Source: Caldifarciminota bacterium (GTDB lineage: Bacteria; Hydrothermota; Tepidihabitantia; Tepidihabitantales; Tepidihabitantaceae). Taken from it: a stretch of 11,237 nucleotides of DNA. Positions 5,830 to 11,237 of the stretch are shown piece by piece; position 1 is the stretch's first letter, and the number at the start of each line of letters is the position of its first letter. Location of the stretch: NCBI GenBank assembly GCA_016935295.1, contig JAFGRF010000375.1:1-11237 (forward strand). The letters run 5' to 3'. The notes under the pieces are model-generated. The model did not search any database and had not been told where the DNA came from. It saw nothing but the letters and a program-made list of their open reading frames with translations. Position numbers and translations under genes: made by a program.

Positions 5830-8208
5830 CTAGCGCTGAATCACGACCTTGGTGACGCTGGACGCTTGACGCTCAATGCTCGACGCTCGACGCACGAAAT
5901 AGACGCCGGACGCGAGCCGCGACACGTCGTTCGCGCCCTGCCGCAGGTCCAGCACCTTGCGGCCCGTAACGTCCAGCAGGGTTGGCCTTGGGCCACGATC
6001 CGAATTGCCGGCCAATTCGGTCATGTCCCGCGGCAGCACCAGGACCCCGCGCACGATTGTGGCTTGCGGTTTGTAGCCTACGGCTTGCGGCTGTTCTGTC
6101 ACGCCCACGTGCACGCTGTCGCGGATAACCGACACGCTCGAGCTCGCATAGTTCAGGACCCAGGTGCGCATATGGACCGGGTCCCACGCCACTGCAAACG
6201 GCTGTGCGCCCACGCCGATGCTCGCTACGATGCTGTCCCGGTGCGCGTCAATCACATCGACCACGTTGTCGTCCCGGCAGGCACAGTAGACATAGCCATT
6301 CAGCGGGTCGTACGAAAGAGCCACCGGCCGGTAGCCGATGTCCATGTCGGCGACGACTGTATCCGCGTTCGCGTCAATCACGGCCACGGCGTCAGCCGTG
6401 CGCCGGGCGCAATAGACCTTGTTCTCCCTGGAAGTCCAGCAAAGCGCGGACGGGCCATAGCCGACGTCAATCCGGGCGGCTACCTGGGGGTTGCTGCCGG
6501 CGATGACCCAGACCTCGTCGCGGCCCGCGCCCGCGCAATAGACCTTGGCGCCCACCGGGTCGTAGCACAAGGCGGCCGGCGCCGCTTCAAGCGCAATTCG
6601 GGCGATCAGAGTGTTCGGCCCGCAGTCAATCACGCTGAGGTATGAGAGGGTAGCCACGTAGAGGTAGTTGTAATCCGGGTTGTAGCAGAACGCAATCGGT
6701 GATCCGCCGACCGGCACCCGCGCGACAATCGTGTCGCCGAAGGCATCGACGGCAACCACCATCGTGTCGGGACCGTTGCCGACATAGACGAGGTTGCTGG
6801 TGGTATTCAGGCAGAGCAGCGGCGACGCCGGAAACGCACCGGGCGGCCCGGTCTCGATCGTTGCCAGGACGCTGTCCGTTTCGCCGTCAATCACTGACAG
6901 GCTAGGGACAATCTGGTACTCGCCGCTGTTCGCGCAGTAGACTCTATCGCCAAACGGATTGTAGAGCAAAGCCTGCGGATGCATTGCCACGGGCACCACC
7001 GCGCCGATAGTGAGCGTCCGGCCGTCGACGACCACTACCTGGTTGTCGCCCGCGTCCGCGCAGTAGGCTTTGTTCCGCGCCGGGTTGAAGCAGAGCGCGG
7101 ACGGCCGGGCCACGGTCGAGACGATGGTAATCAGCGAATCGCGCGCGCAGTCGATGACGCCGACCTCGCCCGCATCCATGTCCGCGGCAAAGACCCGTCT
7201 GCCCGAATCGGCCACGCACACGGTCGCTCCCGCGCCGCCGAACGGGACCGAAGCAAGGAGCGAGTCGGTGGCGCCGTCAATCGCCGCCACCTCATCTTCA
7301 CCGACCGCGTAGACACGATTGTTGAGCGGATTGTACGCAACATCCGCGACCTCGGAGACATAGACCTCACGCACGACCGTATCCAGTGCACAGTCTATCA
7401 CCTTGACCCAGTTCCCGCCCCCAGCATAGACCTTGTCGTTTACCGGGTTGTAGCAGAAACTAGACACCGCGCAGCCGAAGGTGGTGAGCACGGTGTCGGC
7501 CATCCCGTCAATAACGGTCACCGTGCCGTCACTGTTGTCCACGTAGAGCTTGTTCCGGTCCGGATTGTACGCGAGCCCGATCGGACACCAGCCGGTCGGA
7601 ACCGTCGCGACCACGGCGTTGGTGGCCGCGTCGATAACGCTCACATTGTTGTCATTCGTGTTGGCGGCATAGACCACATTGCGGGTCGGGTTCCAGCAGA
7701 TCCCGAACGGAAACCTGCCGACGGGCACGGTCGTGACTACGGTGTCGGCCGCGCAGTCGATGACCGTCACGCTCCACCCGTCGCAGTCCAGGCAGTAGAG
7801 CCGGTTCAGCGCGGCCCCCCAGGCCAGCGCCACCGGATAGCCACCGGTCTGAATGGTGTCGGTAATCTGCCCGGTGCCGCCGTCAATCACCACCACCTGG
7901 TCGCGGTCGAAAGCCGCGCCATACACCTTGTTCTCGGTTGAGTTGTACTCGAGGGCCCGGAACACGGCCTCAAACTTGACCCCGGTCAGACGCTGGCCGT
8001 CCCTGGCGTCGAGCACGAGCAGCGAGTGCGTGGTCTCGCCGGCTACGAAGATCCGGTTGTCGGCCTCGTCGTACGCCAGGCAGTTCGGGAACTGCAGCCC
8101 GCCGAACGAATCCGGGATGAAGACCGTGGCCTCAAGCCACTGCCCCGATGCCGCCGCCAGCGCGACGGCAACCAGCCCAATCACCGTCCACAGACCTCTG
8201 CGCCTCAC
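5830..8208 (-). CDS. Secreted YVTN beta-propeller protein with type IX-like sorting domain
   Basis: A 792-residue exported protein. Residues 1 to about 21 form a signal peptide (three Arg, a hydrophobic stretch, cleavage plausible after ASG). From about 27 to 690 I count some 16 repeats of about 42 residues with the pattern 'lcYnP..NkvYca...dn.V.VIDg.tdtvva.i.vG..P'. That is the YVTN/surface-layer beta-propeller repeat and is enough for two seven- to eight-bladed propellers. The last 75 residues (LLDVTGRKVLDL, then GVYFVR and a final KVVIQR) match type IX-like C-terminal sorting domains of the FCB group and WOR-3-like bacteria, so surface attachment or release is likely. Residues about 773-785 (ASSIERQASSV) are encoded by a heptamer array and interrupt this domain just before its last strand. 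The start is GTG at 8208 with AAGGAGG (complement of 8213-8219) four bases upstream. Ligand or partner unknown. Confidence 0.92.
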   Translation of the reverse strand: MRRRGLWTVIGLVAVALAAASGQWLEATVFIPDSFGGLQFPNCLAYDEADNRIFVAGETTHSLLVLDARDGQRLTGVKFEAVFRALEYNSTENKVYGAAFDRDQVVVIDGGTGQITDTIQTGGYPVALAWGAALNRLYCLDCDGWSVTVIDCAADTVVTTVPVGRFPFGICWNPTRNVVYAANTNDNNVSVIDAATNAVVATVPTGWCPIGLAYNPDRNKLYVDNSDGTVTVIDGMADTVLTTFGCAVSSFCYNPVNDKVYAGGGNWVKVIDCALDTVVREVYVSEVADVAYNPLNNRVYAVGEDEVAAIDGATDSLLASVPFGGAGATVCVADSGRRVFAADMDAGEVGVIDCARDSLITIVSTVARPSALCFNPARNKAYCADAGDNQVVVVDGRTLTIGAVVPVAMHPQALLYNPFGDRVYCANSGEYQIVPSLSVIDGETDSVLATIETGPPGAFPASPLLCLNTTSNLVYVGNGPDTMVVAVDAFGDTIVARVPVGGSPIAFCYNPDYNYLYVATLSYLSVIDCGPNTLIARIALEAAPAALCYDPVGAKVYCAGAGRDEVWVIAGSNPQVAARIDVGYGPSALCWTSRENKVYCARRTADAVAVIDANADTVVADMDIGYRPVALSYDPLNGYVYCACRDDNVVDVIDAHRDSIVASIGVGAQPFAVAWDPVHMRTWVLNYASSSVSVIRDSVHVGVTEQPQAVGYKPQATIVRGVLVLPRDMTELAGNSDRGPRPTLLDVTGRKVLDLRQGANDVSRLASGVYFVRRASSIERQASSVTKVVIQR
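5854..5893 (+). repeat. Heptamer array inside the YVTN gene
   Basis: Units on the plus strand are GACGCTG, GACGCTT, GACGCTC, AATGCTC, GACGCTC and GACGC. Read on the coding (minus) strand they add Arg/Ala/Ser-rich residues between GVYFVR and TKVVIQR of the sorting domain. The units are related to those at 4517-4544. Confidence 0.75.
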
Positions 8209-8218
8209 AGATCCTCCT

Positions 8219-8689
8219 TCAATCGCGGCAGGCCCTGGCCCGTTCGTCCGGACTCAGGCGCGGACAGAAAAGGTAACCCGGTTGGATGAGGGACGAAGCG
8301 GACGCTCGGCGGGCAGGTTGACCTGCCTTCTGATACCTAATTGTGCAGCCGGTTTCCGATTCTGTCAATAGGGAATCGAGTTCGCCGGAAAACGGGCGGG
8401 AACCGGCAGCGGATCCCCGCCCGCTCCTGCAGACCGAGCCCCGGAAGATGGGGACTGCACCGCGCGTCGGCGCGCTCCGAGGGACTCTCGCCGGTTTCGC
8501 CTGGAGCCTGTGCCTTGGGGCTTCGTGCTTGCGCTGCTGCGCGCGACGTTCCGCCCGCGCAACCTCCCGTGCAAACGCAAGATACGCCGGCTTCCGGGGT
8601 TCATCAGCCACGAACACGTCCACCACCTCGCGCAGAAACTGCTCATACGAGCTGTCGCGGTGTGGAGGCTGGCGATGTCGTCTACTCAC
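8219..8689 (-). CDS. Doubtful hypothetical ORF upstream of the YVTN gene
   Basis: This 156-codon frame starts at GTG 8689 and ends at TGA 8219, ten bases before the YVTN start. The first 60 or so residues (YEQFLREVVDVFVADEPRKP, then an Arg/Ala-rich helix) have protein-like composition and codon choice. The remainder is Arg/Ser/Gly-rich, contains the promoter of the YVTN gene (8340-8368) and looks like translated spacer. I recognise no family. A promoter-like TTGCCG-16-TATATA lies just upstream at 8701-8728, which would give an almost leaderless message. It could be a short or truncated gene, the remnant of one, or chance. Confidence 0.25.
   Translation of the reverse strand: MSRRHRQPPHRDSSYEQFLREVVDVFVADEPRKPAYLAFAREVARAERRAQQRKHEAPRHRLQAKPARVPRSAPTRGAVPIFRGSVCRSGRGSAAGSRPFSGELDSLLTESETGCTIRYQKAGQPARRASASSLIQPGYLFCPRLSPDERARACRD
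8312..8327. promoter_or_regulatory. Perfect palindrome near the YVTN transcription start
   Basis: GGCAGGTTGACCTGCC reads as 7-base arms around TG. On the minus strand it starts about six bases downstream of the predicted transcription start. Its position suits a repressor operator or a 5' leader hairpin. The right half TTGACCTGCC recurs exactly at 9447-9456, in the promoter of the toxin-antitoxin locus. Confidence 0.5.
8340..8368 (-). promoter_or_regulatory. Promoter of the YVTN gene
   Basis: On the minus strand a perfect TTGACA (8368-8363) is followed after 17 bases by CACAAT (8345-8340). Transcription would start near 8333 and produce a leader of about 125 bases before the GTG at 8208. Confidence 0.6.
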
Positions 8690-8700
8690 GATGTGGTTCC

Positions 8701-8728
8701 TATATAGTTATCCGCTTTTTCCCGGCAA
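8701..8728 (-). promoter_or_regulatory. Possible minus-strand promoter
   Basis: TTGCCG (8728-8723) and TATATA (8706-8701) with a 16-base spacer face the doubtful ORF at 8689. The -10 is AT-rich in GC-rich surroundings, which makes it stand out, but the -35 matches only four of six positions. Confidence 0.35.
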
Positions 8729-8774
8729 AAAGTGCAACTTTCCCCGGAGTCCCTCCCCCCCGAGGGACCAGTCC

Positions 8775-9110
8775 CCTGGGTAGTCTCTGCCGCTGCCACT
8801 CCCGCTGTGGCTCTCGCAGTCACCCCTGCTGTGATGTCCGTAGTCTCATCCGTAGTCTCACCCGCAAAGACCCCCGGCGTGATGTCCGTAGTCACCTCCG
8901 CAGCCTCTCCCGTAGAGACTCCCGTCGTGATACCTGTAGTGACCTCCGCAGCCTCTCCCGTGAAGACTCCCGTCGTGATACCTGTAGTGACCTCCGCAGC
9001 CTCTCCCGTGAAGACTCCCGTCGTGGCACCCGTAGTCGCCCCCGCTGTCATAGCCGTGGTCTCTCCCGCGGTCTCACCTGCAGTCTCACCCGCAGTGACC
9101 TCCGCCCGGA
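8775..9110 (+). repeat. Array of 28 phased 12-mers with 48-bp higher-order repeat
   Basis: The 336 bases divide exactly into 28 units of 12 with consensus near CTCCCGTAGTGA and no phase slip. Four units make a 48-bp higher-order unit, seen in four copies at 8835-8882, 8883-8930, 8931-8978 and 8979-9026. The last two are 47/48 identical and the first two are more diverged, so amplification by duplication of the 48-mer is recent. Because 12 is a multiple of 3, several frames stay open: one plus frame reads as a Val/Pro/Ser/Thr/Ala repeat, another as Arg/Ser, and the minus strand as Thr/Gly/Ala/Glu. None has a ribosome-binding site or a family match, so I treat the array as non-coding or of unproven coding. 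There are no unique spacers, so it is not a CRISPR. Confidence 0.85.
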
Positions 9111-9166
9111 CAACGGCCGCGCCACTCGGCTTGACCGCGGGCCAATACCGCCAATTCTCACGCGTC

Positions 9167-9409
9167 GTGGGAACAACTCCGCCGAAGCCGGTCGTCGAAC
9201 TAGTCGAACGGTTTGAGAGGGACCGCAAGGTCTTCCTGTCCCCTGACTACAAAGAAGAACAACTCCGCGTATCTTCCGGTCCGAGTCTGTCCATTCGTCA
9301 TTCGTCCTTCGTCATTCGGACTTTCCTTGGGATGCCGGTCATCCACGAAGAGTCAATCAAGGTCGCGGGCGCGACCAAGGCGCCGGACTACACCTTCCGA
9401 CTCGGCGGT
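9167..9409 (+). pseudogene. N-terminal remnant of a type IIG restriction-modification enzyme
   Basis: From GTG 9167 the frame reads VVELVERFERDRKVFLSP then DYKEEQLR (about 9191-9265). After a foreign stretch it resumes with VIHEESIKVAGATKAPDY and TFRLGG (9338-9409). These are two conserved blocks of the N-terminal nuclease region of Eco57I-like type IIG enzymes and related methyltransferase-nuclease fusions. In full-length proteins they are separated by about 25-30 residues containing a 'FidPFFeaLGWdv' segment. Here that segment is missing and replaced by about 23 residues that come largely from a heptamer array (9288-9322). After TFRLGG the family sequence stops, so the methyltransferase and specificity domains are gone. 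The frame runs on without homology to a stop at 9493. A decayed fragment, not a working enzyme. The family call rests on recalled conserved motifs. Confidence 0.7.
9288..9322 (-). repeat. Heptamer array within the restriction-enzyme remnant
   Basis: On the minus strand the units read AGTCCGA, ATGACGA, AGGACGA, ATGACGA, ATGGACA. This is the same family as 3320-3354 in the opposite orientation. It occupies the place of the missing conserved segment of the restriction-enzyme remnant. Confidence 0.75.
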
Positions 9410-9428
9410 CTGTCTGCGTGCAACGCGC

Positions 9429-9456
9429 GGGCAGGCCGCCGCGGCCTTGACCTGCC
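9429..9456. promoter_or_regulatory. Inverted repeat overlapping the vapB promoter
   Basis: AGGCCGC-C-GCGGCCT (9433-9447) is a perfect 7+1+7 inverted repeat touching the -35 box. The whole block is GGGCAGG, then 11 extra bases, then TTGACCTGCC. This is the 8311-8327 palindrome with an 11-base insert in the middle. VapB antitoxins usually autorepress by binding inverted repeats in their own promoter, so this is a plausible operator. Confidence 0.45.
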
Positions 9457-9475
9457 AGCGACGAGAGGCTATATT
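9447..9475 (+). promoter_or_regulatory. Promoter of the vapBC-like locus
   Basis: TTGACC (9447-9452), exactly 17 bases, then TATATT (9470-9475), each matching five of six consensus positions. The predicted start near 9482 leaves a short leader with GAGGTGA (9487-9493) before the ATG at 9497. Confidence 0.7.
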
Positions 9476-9496
9476 GATGCAGACACGAGGTGAAAC

Positions 9497-9730
9497 ATGA
9501 GCACAGTCGATGACACGGTCAAGTTGATAAGAGAGCTGCCCGACGAGCTCCAGGCCGAGGTAGCCGACTTCGCGCGGTTCTTGAAGGAGTCCAGGGCCCG
9601 ACCGAAGCGAACCAGGTTCCGCCTAGATTGGGCCGGCGCGGGTCGTCACTTGAAGGGCAAGTTCACGTCAGTCGAGCTTCAGCACAAGGCCCTCGACTGG
9701 TGGTCGGATGACATACCTGCTCGACAGTAA
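9497..9730 (+). CDS. DUF2281/VapB-type antitoxin
   Basis: A 77-residue protein. The N-terminal part (IRELPDELQAEVADFARFLKE, residues about 11-31) is the helical signature of DUF2281-type antitoxins. The C-terminal part (TSVELQHKALDWW, about 57-69) matches the toxin-binding tail seen in many of these proteins. It would bind and neutralise the PIN-domain toxin encoded next and, with it, repress the promoter at 9447-9475. ATG 9497 has GAGG ending six bases upstream. Its last 23 bases overlap the toxin start at 9708 in another frame, the usual tight coupling in toxin-antitoxin pairs. Since the toxin frame is broken, the antitoxin may be a leftover. Confidence 0.85.
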   Translation: MSTVDDTVKLIRELPDELQAEVADFARFLKESRARPKRTRFRLDWAGAGRHLKGKFTSVELQHKALDWWSDDIPARQ

Positions 9731-10172
9731 CGTCTGGCTCGAACTGCTGTTTGAGCAGGAACGCGCTGAGGATGTTCGGCGCTTTCTTGAGACCGAACCG
9801 ATGGCCCAGATCGCCATCAGCGAATTCTCCGTGTACTCAATCGGCATCGCGCTGGCACGCAGCGGACTGGAGCACGCCTTTGTCTAGTTCGTCTCGGACA
9901 CGCTTGAGGGAACAGCTCTTGTCCGCATCCGACTCGACACAGCCGACCTCAAGGAGGTCATGAAGGTCAGAAAACGCTTCAAACTCGATATCGATGACGC
10001 GTACCAGTACGTGGCAGCCAAGAGACACGACCTCACGCTCGTCAGCTTCGATGCCGACTTCGACCGAACCGACCGCGGTCGCAAGACGCCGGCGGACATA
10101 CTCGGTGAGCCGCACATTGCCCACGACAAGCCGCCGACCGAACCCGTCCGCCCTCGCCGCCGCAAACGGTGA
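9708..10172 (+). pseudogene. VapC-type PIN-domain toxin interrupted by an amber codon
   Basis: The frame from ATG 9708 begins MTYLLDSNVWLELL, the classic PIN-domain start with Asp6. It continues with SEFSVYSIG (Glu39), then meets TAG at 9885-9887 (codon 60). Downstream in the same frame the domain carries on with LDIDDAYQYVAAKRHDLTLV and SFDADFD (Asp96/97, Asp115) to TGA at 10170-10172, 154 codons in all. All acidic residues expected of a Mg2+-dependent PIN ribonuclease are present, so only a single base change (for example CAG or GAG to TAG) separates it from an intact gene. The first part would make a 59-residue stub. AAGGAGG at 9951-9957 followed by ATG 9960 could restart translation of the last 70 residues, although the spacing is short. 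VapC toxins cleave tRNA or rRNA; this copy is probably inactive. Confidence 0.8.
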
Positions 10173-10226
10173 ACACACGACCAGCGATGGAATCCGACCC
10201 TCAGACTTGACGGAGGCGAGAAATAT

Positions 10227-10245
10227 GGAAAGTGTCCCACTTTCC
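10227..10245. repeat. Short hairpin GGAAAGTG/CACTTTCC
   Basis: Eight-base arms (10227-10234 and 10238-10245) surround a three-base loop TCC. They lie in the 173-base spacer between the toxin pseudogene and the lipoprotein gene. No T-run follows, only C-rich sequence with a tandem TTTCCCCCT, so it is a poor intrinsic terminator. The rest of the spacer holds no gene. Confidence 0.5.
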
Positions 10246-10345
10246 CCCTCTTTCCCCCTTCTGTTTCGGACCAATGGAAGTTGCAGCAGTTTGCCTTTGT
10301 GCGAGACGGGAATATGCTCTCGCGCTTCCGGAAAGGAAGAACCAG

Positions 10346-10888
10346 ATGAAAGCACTTCTCTTTGCAGTGCTCGCAGTGCTGACCGTGGTCGCCTGTGGCC
10401 AGAGGAACGCCCCGGAGAAGCCGGCGGCGGTCACGCCGTTTCCTGCCGTTGCCTGCAGTACGCTGACCGAGGCCGAGGTGACGCAGTTCTTGAAGGTCCT
10501 GCCGACATTCAAGGCCGCGCTGAAGGCGGGGAAGTGGCAGGCCGCTCCGCCCGGACCTGACGAAGGCCCGGGCAGCTCGCTTGCCTCGTACGTCGAGGGG
10601 CTGAATGTCCCCGGTATGGAAGAGTCGCTTCGGGCGGCCGGCTCTGACTGGGGCACGGTCCGGGCAACTCTGTACAAAGTCTTTGCCGCTTCGGCGGCTC
10701 TCAACGTCGCGGCGGTGAGTCCGGCAGACGCGGAAGAGATGAAACGGGATACGAGCGAAGCCGGCAGAATGGCGTTCCTGAGCTTCCAGACCTACAGAGA
10801 AGCCTGCTCGCCCATACCCGCTGCGAATATGGAGGTCGTGCGAATCCACCAGGAGGTTTTCGCGCCGCTTCAAACACTCGGGCAGTAG
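10346..10888 (+). CDS. Small lipoprotein of unknown function
   Basis: A 180-residue protein. It starts with MKALLFAVLAVLTVVAC, a short lipoprotein signal peptide with lipobox V-V-A-C at residues 14-17, so Cys17 should be lipidated after cleavage. The mature part is Ala/Pro-rich at first and then mostly helical, with no transmembrane segment and no family I recognise. Cys38 and Cys154 could form a disulfide. ATG 10346 is chosen because AAAGGAAG (10332-10339) lies six bases upstream and the signal peptide starts exactly there; the frame is open further 5' but that part is spacer. The gene appears to be single, downstream of the decayed toxin-antitoxin locus. Likely location is the periplasmic face of the inner or outer membrane. 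I cannot assign a role. Confidence 0.82.
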   Translation: MKALLFAVLAVLTVVACGQRNAPEKPAAVTPFPAVACSTLTEAEVTQFLKVLPTFKAALKAGKWQAAPPGPDEGPGSSLASYVEGLNVPGMEESLRAAGSDWGTVRATLYKVFAASAALNVAAVSPADAEEMKRDTSEAGRMAFLSFQTYREACSPIPAANMEVVRIHQEVFAPLQTLGQ

Positions 10889-10976
10889 TCTGCCGGCAGG
10901 AGTCAGGCTCCGGGACTCAATACCTCTCCCCTGTCTTTTGGCGTCGGGGTTTGGCCGCGGCTGCGCAGTAAGGTGT

Positions 10977-11074
10977 AGTCCCCGGTTCCTGGTCTCTGAT
11001 TCTTGGTTTCTGGCTTCTGGTCTCTGGTTTCTAGTTTCTGGTTTCTGGTCTCTACTCCCCAGTCCCCGCTCCCT
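10977..11074 (+). repeat. Fourteen-unit heptamer array, GGTYTCT type
   Basis: Fourteen phased 7-mers run without a slip: AGTCCCC, GGTTCCT, GGTCTCT, GATTCTT, GGTTTCT, GGCTTCT, GGTCTCT, GGTTTCT, AGTTTCT, GGTTTCT, GGTCTCT, ACTCCCC, AGTCCCC, GCTCCCT. The middle is GGTYTCT-like and both ends are AGTCCCC-like. The remaining sequence between the lipoprotein stop and the array (10889-10976) shows only a small CTGCCGGCAG palindrome at 10890-10899. Confidence 0.8.
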
Positions 11075-11151
11075 GGCCTTGCCTGCTGAATCCTCTCTTG
11101 GTGAATCCGGTCTAATGAACGTCTTAGAGAGGTTAGAACATAAAGGAGGAT

Positions 11152-11211
11152 ATGATGAGAACTGGAGTGCCCCCGGTAGCATGGACACCTGGAAAAGCGG
11201 GTGTAGCATGA
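11152..11211 (+). other. Very short ORF with strong ribosome-binding site at the window edge
   Basis: AAAGGAGG (11142-11149) precedes ATGATG (11152, 11155) and an 18-19 residue frame ending in TGA at 11209-11211. That stop overlaps an ATG at 11208 in a second frame. The second frame is open from ATG 11115 to the end of the window. The arrangement could be a leader peptide coupled to a downstream gene, the start of a structured RNA or mobile element, or chance. The window ends too soon to decide. Confidence 0.25.
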
Positions 11212-11237
11212 GACCGGAGGTACGAATTGAGTCTGGA

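Noticed and set aside
8775..9110. CRISPR array.
   Set aside because: Units are contiguous 12-mers with no unique spacers and no cas genes nearby.
8732..9493. A plus-strand GTG-start frame of 253 codons fusing the 12-mer array to the restriction-enzyme remnant.
   Set aside because: There is no ribosome-binding site at 8732. The first 140 residues are simply the translated 12-bp array, open in several frames because 12 is a multiple of 3, and the family sequence begins only near 9167.
9885..9887. Programmed read-through or pyrrolysine/amber recoding of the toxin gene.
   Set aside because: TAG is the normal stop of rnfB, the RRM gene, CoA-transferase subunit B, both dehydrogenases, the YVTN gene and the lipoprotein gene. 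No recoding element is visible, so a nonsense mutation is simpler.
10227..10245. Intrinsic terminator after the toxin pseudogene.
   Set aside because: The stem is only 8 bp with a 3-base loop and is followed by C-rich rather than T-rich sequence.
9884..11209. A 441-codon minus-strand frame across the lipoprotein gene and the heptamer array.
   Set aside because: Its first part is translated GGTYTCT repeat (Pro-Glu-Thr-Arg-Asn-Gln type peptide) and the rest is antisense to the lipoprotein and the PIN-domain frame, with no ribosome-binding site or family motif.

Overview
The window is GC-rich bacterial DNA, probably from an uncultured candidate-phylum bacterium. The large secreted YVTN beta-propeller protein ends in a type IX-like C-terminal sorting domain, and the intergenic spacers are filled with short degenerate tandem repeats. 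Both fit the FCB group or candidate division WOR-3/Stahlbacteria. This taxonomic placement is inference from gene style, not a computed result.

Layout: (1) 1-714, the 3' part of rnfB, the multi-cluster iron-sulfur subunit of an Rnf complex. (2) 715-1416, an octamer repeat block, a strong promoter, a long leader, a small RRM-type RNA-binding protein and a terminator. (3) 1432-5801, a plus-strand operon with its own promoter and terminator: two class I CoA-transferase subunits (glutaconate CoA-transferase-like) and two different acyl-CoA dehydrogenases. The first dehydrogenase lacks the usual C-terminal FAD-binding motifs. (4) 5830-8208, minus strand, a 792-residue YVTN-repeat protein with signal peptide and sorting domain, driven from a promoter at 8340-8368 with a perfect palindrome near the transcription start. 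(5) 8219-9410, an accessory or decayed zone: a doubtful minus-strand ORF, a 336-bp array of 28 phased 12-mers, and an internally rearranged N-terminal remnant of a type IIG restriction-modification enzyme. (6) 9447-10172, a VapBC-type toxin-antitoxin locus whose PIN-domain toxin has an in-frame amber codon. (7) 10346-10888, a small lipoprotein of unknown function. (8) 10889-11237, a 14-unit heptamer array and the start of an unresolved locus cut by the window edge.

Functionally, the operon looks like a carboxylic-acid activation and acyl-CoA oxidation (or reduction) module: CoA is transferred to an acid, then dehydrogenases act on the acyl-CoA. Its electrons could in principle meet an ETF/Rnf system, but rnfB is a separate transcription unit here, so that link is only suggestive.

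The most unusual signal is not a gene. Degenerate tandem repeats of period 7 (once period 8, once 12) recur in almost every spacer. They also appear inside the end of the YVTN gene and in the restriction-enzyme remnant. Two of them are the same family in opposite orientation.
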